A stretch of DNA of 64,000 bases from Rhodobacteraceae bacterium DSL-40. GTDB lineage: Bacteria > Pseudomonadota > Alphaproteobacteria > Rhodobacterales > Rhodobacteraceae. The position numbers and the translations under genes were made by a program. The stretch covers positions 496,001-560,000 of the forward strand of contig QKPN01000001.1 of the NCBI GenBank assembly GCA_003258405.1. Direction: 5' to 3'. Below, one piece after another: positions 35,454-43,379 of this stretch (position 1 is its first letter; every line of letters starts with the position of its first letter). The notes under the pieces were generated by a model. The model worked only from the letters and a program-made list of their open reading frames with translations, was not told the origin of the DNA and did no database searches.

Positions 35454-36233
35454 ATGACAATGAATATTTTGAGACAGAGAAACGTGGTTCTGAACACGGC
35501 CAAGAAACACAACCACCTGCGGTGCGGCGAGTGTCCGATCCGGCACAGGGCGGTCTGTGCTCATTGTGACAAGGCCGAACTCGAGCAGCTTGACCAGATC
35601 AAGACCTATCGCAGCTTCGGCCCCGGCGAGACGATCGTATGGTCGGGAGAGAAGCTGACTTTCGTCGGATCCGTTGTCGTTGGCGTCGCAACGCTTTCGA
35701 GCACGCTTTCGGACGGCCGCCGGCAGATGGTGGGCCTCCTGCTCCCCTCAGATTTCCTCGGCCGGCCTGGTCGCGCCACCGCGACCTATGATGTGGTGGC
35801 AGCAACGGACGTGACCTTCTGCATGTTCCAGAAGGATGAGTTCGAGCGCATGATCGCGCGCAGCCCAAACCTCGGGAACAGGCTTCTCGAGATGACCCTC
35901 GACGAGCTCGACTCGGCACGGGAGTGGATGCTGCTTCTCGGACGCAAGACGGCGAGAGAGAAGATTGCGAGCCTCTTCGTCATCATGGCGCGCCGGGATG
36001 CCGCGCTGCATCAGTCCGCTCCGCGCGACGGGTTGCATTTCTCGCTTCACATCACCCGTGAGGCGATGGCCGATTATCTTGGCCTGACGATCGAGACCGT
36101 AAGTCGCCAGATTTCCGCCCTGAGGCGCGAGGGCATCATCGAACTCGTCGATGCCCGCACCGTCCACGTGCCCAACTTCGAGAAACTGCTAGATCAGTCA
36201 GCCGACGACGCAGACGGCGGCATTCTCGCCTAG
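35454..36233 (+). CDS. fnrL: FnrL-type oxygen-sensing transcription regulator
   Basis: Crp/Fnr family activator with an oxygen-labile [4Fe-4S] cluster. 259 residues. N-terminal Cys at 24, 27, 35 and 38 (CGECPIRHRAVCAHC) and a further Cys at 123 in DVTFCMF supply the ligands; the middle is a cyclic-nucleotide-like beta-roll; the C-terminal helix-turn-helix ITREAMADYLGLTIETVSRQI holds the E-xx-SR pattern that reads TTGAT half-sites. In Rhodobacter FnrL controls cbb3 oxidase, haem and photosynthesis genes, and boxes of that kind precede hemN, ccoN and ccoG here. A second in-frame ATG lies 6 bases on. Confidence 0.95.
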   Translation: MTMNILRQRNVVLNTAKKHNHLRCGECPIRHRAVCAHCDKAELEQLDQIKTYRSFGPGETIVWSGEKLTFVGSVVVGVATLSSTLSDGRRQMVGLLLPSDFLGRPGRATATYDVVAATDVTFCMFQKDEFERMIARSPNLGNRLLEMTLDELDSAREWMLLLGRKTAREKIASLFVIMARRDAALHQSAPRDGLHFSLHITREAMADYLGLTIETVSRQISALRREGIIELVDARTVHVPNFEKLLDQSADDADGGILA

Positions 36234-36239
36234 AAAGCC

Positions 36240-36261
36240 GGCGGAATCCGCGCTTTCCGCC
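36240..36261 (+). terminator. hairpin after fnrL
   Basis: GGCGGAA and TTCCGCC form a 7-bp perfect stem with an 8-base loop, beginning 7 bases after the fnrL stop. No T-tract follows, so it is only a probable terminator isolating fnrL from ccoN. Confidence 0.4.
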
Positions 36262-36359
36262 GAGCCATACACTCCACAAACCTTTGTTGAAGTTCGGTTT
36301 TCAGCCTTTCACGCCAGCGCGATCTGCCTTATCACGCCCGCCACGCATGTTCTCGGAAC

Positions 36360-36373
36360 TTGATCTGAATCAT
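36360..36373 (+). promoter_or_regulatory. FNR box upstream of ccoN
   Basis: TTGAT-CTGA-ATCAT, one mismatch to consensus, nested in outer arms GGAAC (36355-36359) and GTTCC (36375-36379). Centre is about 105 bases before the ccoN start. With class II spacing, transcription would begin near 36408, and TAAGAA at 36393-36398 could be the -10. Confidence 0.75.
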
Positions 36374-36471
36374 TGTTCCGTGATCTCTGGGCTAAGAAAA
36401 GCCCGGAAGGGATTGTTTACCTAGAGCCGGACGCCCGTCCGGACGGATCTCGAGGGAGCTAAGGAGACAGG

Positions 36472-38076
36472 ATGCTGGATGGAATCAAGATTGCGGCATT
36501 GGGCGTGATGACGTTCCTGTTCGCAATGGCGGCGAATTACGGGCAGGAATTCGTCTACCAAGTCCACGCCGTCCTGCTCATGCTCGCCTCCGCAGCCGCT
36601 TTCATCTGGGCTGTCCGGTCCACCGGATCCCCCAAGGTCGCTGCTGCGGCTCCGGTTGAAAAAGGATACATGGATGAGGTCGTTCGCTACGGCGTCATAG
36701 CGACGGCGTTCTGGGGTGTGGTCGGGTTCTCTGCCGGCACCTACATCGCCTGGGAACTGGCCTTCCCCCATCTGAACTGGGATCTTCCCTGGACCTCCTT
36801 CGGACGGCTTCGCCCTCTGCATACATCCGCCGTGATCTTTGCCTTCGGCGGCAATGCCCTCATCGCCACGTCGTTTTATGTGGTGCAGCGTACCTGCGCT
36901 ACAAGGCTGTGGGGCGGAAATCTCGCGTGGTTCGTCTTCTGGGGCTACAACCTCTTCATCGTGCTCGCCGCGACTGGCTATGTGCTGGGTTCCACCCAGT
37001 CCAAGGAATACGCCGAGCCCGAGTGGTATGTTGATCTCTGGCTCACCATAGTCTGGGTTGCCTATCTGGCGATCTATCTCGGCACGCTCGTCAAGCGGAA
37101 GGAACCCCACATCTACGTGGCGAACTGGTTCTTCCTCTCGTTCATCGTGACCGTGGCGATGCTCCATGTCGTCAACAACATCGCCATCCCGACCTCAATC
37201 TGGTCCTCCCAGTCGGTGATCCTGTTCCCCGGCGTTCAGGGCGCCATGGTGCAGTGGTGGTATGGCCACAACGCAGTGGGCTTCTTCCTCACCGCAGGCT
37301 TCCTGGGCATGATGTACTACTTCGTGCCGAAGCAGGCAGAACGCCCCGTCTATTCCTACAAGCTCTCGATCATCCACTTCTGGGCGCTGATCTTCCTCTA
37401 TATCTGGGCCGGCCCGCACCACCTGCACTACACCGCCCTGCCCGACTGGGCGCAGGTGCTCGGCATGGTTTTCTCGGTCATCCTCTGGATGCCGTCCTGG
37501 GGCGGCATGATCAACGGCCTCATGACGCTGCAGGGCGCCTGGGACAAGCTGCGCACCGACCCGATCCTGCGCATGCTCGTGGTCTCCGTCGGCTTCTACG
37601 GCATGTCAACGTTCGAAGGCCCGATGATGGCGGTCCGCGCGGTGAACTCGCTGTCGCATTATACCGACTGGACGATCGGTCATGTGCATTCCGGCGCCCT
37701 TGGCTGGAACGGCATGATCACCTTCGGCGCGCTCTATTACCTCGTGCCGCGCCTCTGGCACCGCGAGCGCCTCTACTCGATCACGCTGGTTTCCTGGCAC
37801 TTCTGGCTCGCTACGATCGGCATCGTGCTCTACGCCTCGTCCATGTGGGTCTCGGGCATCATGCAGGGCCTGATGTGGCGTGAAGTCGACGCGCAGGGCT
37901 TCCTCGTGAACTCCTTCGCTGACACGGTCGCCGCGATGCATCCGATGTATGTGGTTCGTGCCACCGGCGGGATCCTCTACCTCACGGGCGGAATCATCAT
38001 GGCCTACAATCTCTTCAAGACCGCCGTGGGCGCTGGCGAAAGCACTGCGCCGGCAACCACCGTTGCCGCGGAATAA
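36472..38076 (+). CDS. ccoN: cbb3-type cytochrome c oxidase subunit I
   Basis: Catalytic subunit of the high-affinity terminal oxidase in the cytoplasmic membrane. 534 residues with about 12-14 helices. Haem and copper ligands are visible: the low-spin haem His in [17 protein letters not shown] near residue 125, the CuB His in [15 protein letters not shown], the pair in [15 protein letters not shown], and the haem His pair in [23 protein letters not shown] lies 6 bases before the ATG. First gene of ccoNOQP; ccoO starts 17 bases after the stop. Confidence 0.97.
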   Translation: MLDGIKIAALGVMTFLFAMAANYGQEFVYQVHAVLLMLASAAAFIWAVRSTGSPKVAAAAPVEKGYMDEVVRYGVIATAFWGVVGFSAGTYIAWELAFPHLNWDLPWTSFGRLRPLHTSAVIFAFGGNALIATSFYVVQRTCATRLWGGNLAWFVFWGYNLFIVLAATGYVLGSTQSKEYAEPEWYVDLWLTIVWVAYLAIYLGTLVKRKEPHIYVANWFFLSFIVTVAMLHVVNNIAIPTSIWSSQSVILFPGVQGAMVQWWYGHNAVGFFLTAGFLGMMYYFVPKQAERPVYSYKLSIIHFWALIFLYIWAGPHHLHYTALPDWAQVLGMVFSVILWMPSWGGMINGLMTLQGAWDKLRTDPILRMLVVSVGFYGMSTFEGPMMAVRAVNSLSHYTDWTIGHVHSGALGWNGMITFGALYYLVPRLWHRERLYSITLVSWHFWLATIGIVLYASSMWVSGIMQGLMWREVDAQGFLVNSFADTVAAMHPMYVVRATGGILYLTGGIIMAYNLFKTAVGAGESTAPATTVAAE

Positions 38077-38093
38077 GGGAGCGCTCGAGACAC

Positions 38094-38825
38094 ATGTCCC
38101 TCCTCAAGAAACACGCCTATATTGAGCGCAACGCCTTCCTGCTGCTCATCCTGAGTTTCCTCGTGGTGACGGTCGGCGGCATCGTCCAGATCGTCCCGCT
38201 GTTCTATCTCGACAACGTCATCGAGGATGTGGACGGAATGCGGCCCTACTCCCCACTGGAGCTCGCGGGCCGTAACATCTACGTCCGCGAAGGCTGCTAT
38301 GTCTGTCATAGCCAGATGATCCGGCCGATGCGCGACGAGAACGAGCGCTACGGGCACTACTCGCTGGCCGCGGAATCGAAATACGATCATCCGTTCCAGT
38401 GGGGCTCGAAGCGGACCGGCCCGGACCTTGCGCGTGTGGGCGGTCGCTACTCGGACGCATGGCATGTTGCGCACATGCACAATCCCCGTGACGTGGTGCC
38501 GGAGTCGGTGATGCCCGGCTATCCGTTCCTCGCCGAACGGCCGATCAGCTCGACCTACATTGCCCAGATGATGAAGACGCATCGGGCGGCGGGCGTGCCC
38601 TATACCGACGAGATGATCGAGCAGGCCCGCGCCGATTTCCAAGCGCAGGCCGATCCAGACAACGGCGATGTGGATGCTCTGCTCGCCCGCTATCCGAAAG
38701 CCCAGGCGCGGTATTTCGACGGCAACACAGCTCAGGTCACCGAGCTCGACGCAGTTATCGCTTATCTTCAGATGCTGGGCACGCTGGTCGATTTCTCGAC
38801 CTTCGAACCTGAAGCAAGCCGGTAA
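38094..38825 (+). CDS. ccoO: cbb3-type cytochrome c oxidase subunit II (mono-haem cytochrome c)
   Basis: 243 residues: one N-terminal membrane anchor ([23 protein letters not shown] split over residues 14-36), then a periplasmic cytochrome with C68-YV-C71-H72 and an axial Met downstream, probably in [14 protein letters not shown]. Passes electrons from CcoP to CcoN. The tail [11 protein letters not shown] ... [13 protein letters not shown] is typical of FixO/CcoO. Confidence 0.97.
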   Translation: MSLLKKHAYIERNAFLLLILSFLVVTVGGIVQIVPLFYLDNVIEDVDGMRPYSPLELAGRNIYVREGCYVCHSQMIRPMRDENERYGHYSLAAESKYDHPFQWGSKRTGPDLARVGGRYSDAWHVAHMHNPRDVVPESVMPGYPFLAERPISSTYIAQMMKTHRAAGVPYTDEMIEQARADFQAQADPDNGDVDALLARYPKAQARYFDGNTAQVTELDAVIAYLQMLGTLVDFSTFEPEASR

Positions 38826-38836
38826 GGAGGGGCGAG

Positions 38837-39007
38837 ATGGACACCTACACCGCCCTCCGGCACTTCGCGGACAGCTGGGCTGTGCTGGGGCTGCTGATCT
38901 TTTTCGGTGGCGTGGTGCTCTGGGTTTTCCGGCCCGGATCACGCGAAATCTACAAAGACAGCGCAAACATGATCTTCCGCAATGAATCCAAGCCCAAGGA
39001 CGATTGA
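38837..39007 (+). CDS. ccoQ: cbb3-type oxidase small subunit CcoQ
   Basis: 56 residues, MDTYTALRHFADSWAVLGLL followed by a single membrane helix (IFFGGVVLWVF) and the short charged tail FRPGSREIYKDSANMIFRNE. CcoQ stabilises the oxidase, especially when oxygen is present. AAGGAGG lies 7-8 bases before the ATG; it sits 11 bases after ccoO and 2 bases before ccoP. Confidence 0.95.
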   Translation: MDTYTALRHFADSWAVLGLLIFFGGVVLWVFRPGSREIYKDSANMIFRNESKPKDD

Positions 39008-39009
39008 CA

Positions 39010-39876
39010 ATGGCCGGTAACCGCGAACTAGACACCGCGACGAACACCGAAACGACCGGCCATGAATGGGACGGTATCAAGGAGCTCGACACCCCCATGC
39101 CGCGCTGGTGGTTGCTCACCTTCTATGCAACCATCATCTGGGGTGTGATCTACGTCATCCTGTTCCCTGCGTGGCCGCTCATCCACGCCGCTACACCGGG
39201 CCTGCTCGGGTATTCGAGTCGGGTCGAGGCGGCCAAGGAGATCGCTGATGCGGAAGCCGCCAATGCGCCGCTCGACCAGGCGCTGATGGCGACCGACATC
39301 TCCGGGGACGAAGCCAACCCCGAACTGCTGGCCTATGCGACCGCAGGCGGCGGCGCCGTCTTCCGCAACAACTGCTCCCAGTGCCACGGCGCCGGGGCGG
39401 CAGGGGCGCGCGGCTTCCCCAACCTCCTCGACGACGACTGGCTCTGGGGTGGCACGGCGGCCGACATCGAGCAGACCGTGACACACGGTATCCGCTACGA
39501 GCAGGACGACGATACCCGCTTCAGTCAGATGCCCGCCTTTGGTGACATCCTCTCAAGCGAGGAGATCAACCAGCTTGTAAACTATGTCCGCTCGCTTTCC
39601 GGTCTCGACCATGACAGCGCACTTACCCAGGAAGGCTCCGTGCTTTTCGCCGACAACTGCGCATCCTGTCATGGTGAGGATGGCAAGGGATCCTATGATT
39701 TCGGAGCTCCGAATCTCACCGATAGCATCTGGCTCTACGGCAGCGATCCCGACACCCTGCGCGAGACCATCACCAACGCCCGTTTCGGCATCATGCCTGC
39801 GTTCCAGGGCCGTCTGAGCGCCGATGACATTCGCAAGGTCGCGATCTACGTCCATACTCTCGGCGGCGGCCAGTAA
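39010..39876 (+). CDS. ccoP: cbb3-type cytochrome c oxidase subunit III (di-haem cytochrome c)
   Basis: 288 residues: cytosolic head with the CcoP signature GHEWDGIKELDTPMPRWW, one membrane helix, then two periplasmic cytochrome domains with C122-SQ-C125-H and C217-AS-C220-H and axial Met in FSQMPAFGD and FGIMPAFQG. Accepts electrons from soluble or membrane cytochrome c. I start at the ATG at 39010 (AAGGA upstream) rather than the TTG six bases earlier that overlaps ccoQ. A strong hairpin follows. Confidence 0.97.
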   Translation: MAGNRELDTATNTETTGHEWDGIKELDTPMPRWWLLTFYATIIWGVIYVILFPAWPLIHAATPGLLGYSSRVEAAKEIADAEAANAPLDQALMATDISGDEANPELLAYATAGGGAVFRNNCSQCHGAGAAGARGFPNLLDDDWLWGGTAADIEQTVTHGIRYEQDDDTRFSQMPAFGDILSSEEINQLVNYVRSLSGLDHDSALTQEGSVLFADNCASCHGEDGKGSYDFGAPNLTDSIWLYGSDPDTLRETITNARFGIMPAFQGRLSADDIRKVAIYVHTLGGGQ

Positions 39877-40060
39877 GCTCCTGAAAGCCTCGTGCACCGG
39901 GCAGTGTCGCTCCGGTGCACGAAACCCCGACATCGGCGATAAGATGATCGCTGAGACTGTCGAGTTCCCGGCGAAGCCGCCGCCTCAGGAAACGATTACA
40001 GGCCCGCTTCAGCGCGAACTTGCCGCGCAGCGCGGCGCCCCTCGTCCTATCGATCCCCAT
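39791..40060 (-). CDS. possible DUF1127-like small protein
   Basis: An 89-codon minus-strand frame starting MGIDRTRGAALRGKF, then NRFLRRRLRRELDSLSDHLI and ADVGVS. The stretch RRxLRRELDSLSDHLIADVGVS matches the DUF1127 core (R-R-E-L-x-x-L-S-D-x-x-L-x-D-I-G-L-S), widespread as 45-70 residue proteins in Rhodobacterales. Odd: about 44 extra residues follow the core and the frame runs 86 bases into the 3' end of ccoP, which suggests a lost stop codon or a decayed gene. The ribosome site is weak. It is the only candidate gene in the 451 bases between ccoP and the LysR gene. Confidence 0.35.
   Translation of the reverse strand: MGIDRTRGAALRGKFALKRACNRFLRRRLRRELDSLSDHLIADVGVSCTGATLPGARGFQELTGRRREYGRRSRPCECHRRSDGPGTQA
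39891..39921. terminator. strong hairpin downstream of ccoP
   Basis: CGTGCACCGG and CCGGTGCACG form a perfect 10-bp stem around an 11-base loop, 15 bases after the ccoP stop. No T-run follows on either strand, so it may serve as a Rho-aided end or messenger stabiliser. It lies inside the small DUF1127-like frame on the minus strand. Confidence 0.5.
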
Positions 40061-40327
40061 CGCGCACCGCTTCTCCGGCTTCCGGCACGATGTGCGTTTT
40101 CCGTGTTGAGTCCGGGAGCGTTTGGATTTCCGAGCAACGTAGAACACGCGGCGAGCGTTCAGGCCACGAAAGGCTCCAGCGTTCCATGCGCGTGGCGGTG
40201 AGAAAACTTTCTGAAAGCGCGAATAACATTTCCTGACTTCTCCTTGATGACTTTCCCGGAAAAGGGTGCGAGATTTCAGGATCGAATGCGAGCCGCGAAG
40301 ATTTTGGACCTGTAAGGTAAACTTACA

Positions 40328-41257
40328 ATGGACTGGCGCAGCCTTCCTTCCCTCAGTGCGTTGCGCGCCTTTTCGGCCCTTGCCCAGACCGGCAACTTCA
40401 CGCGCGCGGGAGAAAGCCTGAACGTGAGTCACGCCGCGGTCAGCCAGCATGTCCGCGCGCTCGAAAACGAGCTCGGCATTGCGCTGGTGATCCGCAACGG
40501 CAAGTCCTGTGCGCTGACACCCGACGGCAACCGACTTGCCATTTCTCTTGAGGCCGCCTTCAGCGGCGTCGGCGATACGATCGCCACATTGCGTGGCGCG
40601 AGTGATGACCGCCCGCTGCAGGTGACGCTGACGCCGGCCTTTGCAATGCGGTGGCTCATGCCGCGGATCTCCGAATTTCGCCAGCGACATCCGGAACACG
40701 AGCTGATGCTCAATCCGACGGCGGAAGTGGTGGATCTTCTGCCGGGCGGTGTTGATGTTGCGATTCGGTTTGGGCACGGGAGGTGGCCTGGCCTTGATGC
40801 GGAACTGCTTTTTCCCACGACGCATGCGATCGTCGCAGCCCGCAGCCTTGTCGGCAGCCGACGCATCGAGTGCCCGGAAGATATTCTCGACTTGCCGTTG
40901 CTGCAGGAATACGGCACCAACGAGATGACCCTCTGGCTGCGGAATCGCGGCGTCATTGCGCCGAAGTTCAAGAACATCACGCATCTGCCGGGCTACATGG
41001 CTCTCGAGGGCCTGATGAATGGAGATGGTGTCTCTGCCGTGGCCCGCGCCCTTGTCGAACCGGAGATTTCCAGCGGACGGCTGGTGGTGCTCTTTGAAGA
41101 CGGGGACGAGGAAAGCGGGTATCACATAGTCACCCGGCCCGGAGTGCTGCGCGTTGCCGCCAAGGCGTTCGTGCGCTGGATCCGGAACGCAGCCGCCGGG
41201 CAGAACAAGAAAATGGCCTCCGACAGGGCTCCACCGCAATCCGGTTCGAGAGATTGA
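40328..41257 (+). CDS. LysR family transcription regulator (GcvA-like)
   Basis: 309 residues. N-terminal winged helix (LPSLSALRAFSALAQTGNFTRAGESL, SHAAVSQHVRALENELG) and a C-terminal effector domain (VTLTPAFAMRWLMPRISEFRQRHPEHEL ... GGVDVAIRFGHGRWPGL), the GcvA-like subgroup. Effector unknown. It sits between ccoNOQP and ccoGHIS on the same strand; the usual arrangement has no regulator there. An inverted repeat GTAAG-GTAA-CTTAC (40313-40326) touches its start codon and could be an autoregulatory site. The FNR box for ccoG overlaps its stop codon. Confidence 0.85.
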   Translation: MDWRSLPSLSALRAFSALAQTGNFTRAGESLNVSHAAVSQHVRALENELGIALVIRNGKSCALTPDGNRLAISLEAAFSGVGDTIATLRGASDDRPLQVTLTPAFAMRWLMPRISEFRQRHPEHELMLNPTAEVVDLLPGGVDVAIRFGHGRWPGLDAELLFPTTHAIVAARSLVGSRRIECPEDILDLPLLQEYGTNEMTLWLRNRGVIAPKFKNITHLPGYMALEGLMNGDGVSAVARALVEPEISSGRLVVLFEDGDEESGYHIVTRPGVLRVAAKAFVRWIRNAAAGQNKKMASDRAPPQSGSRD

Positions 41258-41267
41258 TCCGGATCAA
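41254..41267 (+). promoter_or_regulatory. perfect FNR box upstream of ccoG
   Basis: TTGAT-CCGG-ATCAA is an exact match to the FNR consensus. It overlaps the stop codon of the LysR gene and lies 74 bases before ccoG, so ccoGHIS should have its own oxygen-controlled promoter starting near 41302. Confidence 0.85.
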
Positions 41268-41340
41268 GGCGCAAATATCCTGATTCATGGATGTGACTTT
41301 CGCGCCCGCAACGTCTCGCTAGCAGCAGGAACTTTTCGTC

Positions 41341-42894
41341 GTGACCGATACAGCCGATACCCCACCGCCTCTCTACGCCGCACGCGAGCCTGTCTTTCCC
41401 CGCCGGGTTTCTGGCTGGTTTCGGACATTCAAGTGGTGGATCATGGGGATCACGCTGGGGATCTACTATCTGCTGCCATGGATCCGATGGGACCGCGGAC
41501 CGGAATTGCCCGACCAGGCGGTCCTCGTCGATCTCGCAAACCGGCGCTTCTACTTCTTCTTCATCGAAATCTGGCCGCAGGAATTCTATTTTGTCGCTGG
41601 CCTTCTCATCATGGCGGGGCTCGGCCTCTTCCTCTTCACGGCCGCGCTGGGTCGCGTCTGGTGCGGGTACACCTGCCCTCAGACTGTCTGGACAGATTTG
41701 TTCATTCTCGTCGAGCGCTGGGTCGAAGGTGACAGGAATGCCCGTATTCGCCTCTTCCGGCAGCCTTGGAATGCCGAGAAGATCCGCAAGCGCGTGCTCA
41801 AGTTCACGCTCTGGATCCTGATTGCCGTCGCAACCGGTGGTGCCTGGGTGTTCTACTTTGCCGATGCCCCGACCCTGCTCAAGGAGCTGCTGACCGGGCA
41901 GGCCCCGGCAGTCGCCTACATGTCCATTGCCGTGCTGACCGCAACCACCTTCACCTTCGGCGGCATGATGCGCGAGCAGGTCTGTATCTATATGTGCCCC
42001 TGGCCACGCATTCAGGGCGCGATGATGGACGAACAGACCCTTACCGTTGGCTATCGCGACTGGCGCGGCGAGCCTCGCGGCAAGCATCGGCGCCGCCGCG
42101 AGATGGCGGAAAAGACAGATGCAGCCTTTGCTACGACACGTGCGGCCGGACCGGTCGAGGGAACCCGTTCCCCCAAGATGCCGATGCCGGGTCTGCCGTC
42201 AGGCGTCGGTGGGCCGATCCCCGAGAAGGAAACCCTCGGCGATTGCATCGACTGCAACGCCTGCGTGAACGTATGCCCGATGGGCATCGATATCCGCGAC
42301 GGCCAGCAGCTCGCCTGCATCACTTGTGCGCTCTGTATCGACGCCTGCGACGATGTGATGGCCAAGATCGGCAAGCCGCGTGGCCTGATCGACTATCTGA
42401 CGCTTGGCGACGGTGAGGCCGAGCGCATGGGGGCGCCGAAGGTCTCGGTCTGGAAGCGAATTCTCCGTCCGCGCATCATCCTCTACACAGTCCTGTGGTC
42501 TGCGATCGGCGTCGGGCTCGTGGCAGCGCTTGTCATGCGTACCGATCTGGCCTTTTCGATCGAGCCGGTCCGCAATCCGATCAACGTGGTGCTCTCCGAC
42601 GGGTCTGTACGGAATGCCTATGAACTCCGGCTGCGCAACATGACGGGCTATGACCGCACCTTTGACATCTCGGTTATTGCGGACGATCCGCTTGCCATCG
42701 AACTGCAGGGTCGTGCCGGCGCCGAGGTCGTGGTTCCCGCCAACGAAACGCTGCGCCAGCGCATCTATCTCACCAGCGCCCCCGGCAGCACGGCGAGCAA
42801 GACGTCGTCCCTGGATGTCGATCTGCAGGTGGAGGATGAGAATTCCGGTGCACGTGCCGTGGAGAGCACCATATTCCACGGGAAGCAGCAATGA
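41341..42894 (+). CDS. ccoG: cytochrome c oxidase accessory protein CcoG
   Basis: Membrane-bound polyferredoxin (RdxB/FixG) that reduces copper for cbb3 oxidase assembly. 517 residues with about five helices; VWCGYTCPQTVWTD near residue 105 and two 4Fe-4S sets, CIDCNACVNVCPMGID near residue 303 and CITCALCIDACD near 326; the C-terminal ~110 residues form an immunoglobulin-like FixG_C domain. GTG start with AGGAA about 10 bases upstream. First gene of ccoGHIS; stop overlaps ccoH. Confidence 0.96.
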   Translation: MTDTADTPPPLYAAREPVFPRRVSGWFRTFKWWIMGITLGIYYLLPWIRWDRGPELPDQAVLVDLANRRFYFFFIEIWPQEFYFVAGLLIMAGLGLFLFTAALGRVWCGYTCPQTVWTDLFILVERWVEGDRNARIRLFRQPWNAEKIRKRVLKFTLWILIAVATGGAWVFYFADAPTLLKELLTGQAPAVAYMSIAVLTATTFTFGGMMREQVCIYMCPWPRIQGAMMDEQTLTVGYRDWRGEPRGKHRRRREMAEKTDAAFATTRAAGPVEGTRSPKMPMPGLPSGVGGPIPEKETLGDCIDCNACVNVCPMGIDIRDGQQLACITCALCIDACDDVMAKIGKPRGLIDYLTLGDGEAERMGAPKVSVWKRILRPRIILYTVLWSAIGVGLVAALVMRTDLAFSIEPVRNPINVVLSDGSVRNAYELRLRNMTGYDRTFDISVIADDPLAIELQGRAGAEVVVPANETLRQRIYLTSAPGSTASKTSSLDVDLQVEDENSGARAVESTIFHGKQQ

Positions 42895-43379
42895 TGGCAT
42901 CTCAAGCGAAGGGATCGTCGGCCGGCAAACTGACCGGCCGCAAGGTACTGATGATCTTCTGCGGAGCATTCGGCATCATCATCGGCGTCAATATTCTGCT
43001 GATGGTGAAGGCGATCGACACATTCTCCGGCCTGGTGGTGCCAAACAGCTATGTGGCGAGCCAGGAATTCAATACGAAACGCGCGGCACAACTGGCGCTC
43101 GGCTGGAATGCGAGTATCGACTACCACGATGGCGCCTTCTATCTGACGCTGCTTGATGATGCAGGAAAGGTCGTGCGGCCTCTCGAGCTCAGCATCATTG
43201 TCGGCCGTGCCACAACGATGCAGACCGATCACCGGCTCGAACTGGTTGAGACACCGAAAGGGTACGCCGCACCGATTGATCTCGCGCCCGGGAACTGGCG
43301 CGTCGATATCGAGGCAACAGCGGAAAACGGCGCGGGCTTTCTGCAGTACCGTTCCCTTGTTGTGCCGCCTCAGTCATGA
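42891..43379 (+). CDS. ccoH: cbb3 oxidase assembly protein CcoH (FixH)
   Basis: 162 residues: a cytosolic head, one membrane helix (VLMIFCGAFGIIIGVNILLMV), then a periplasmic domain with PNSYVASQEFNTKRAAQLALG, the FixH signature. Needed for stability and maturation of CcoN/CcoP. ATG overlaps the ccoG stop, and its own stop overlaps ccoI, so all are translationally coupled. Confidence 0.94.
   Translation: MMASQAKGSSAGKLTGRKVLMIFCGAFGIIIGVNILLMVKAIDTFSGLVVPNSYVASQEFNTKRAAQLALGWNASIDYHDGAFYLTLLDDAGKVVRPLELSIIVGRATTMQTDHRLELVETPKGYAAPIDLAPGNWRVDIEATAENGAGFLQYRSLVVPPQS

Noticed and set aside
35588-35602. TTGAC-CAG-ATCAA inside fnrL as an FNR site
   Set aside because: Spacer is 3 instead of 4 bases, one arm is off consensus, and it lies inside the coding sequence.
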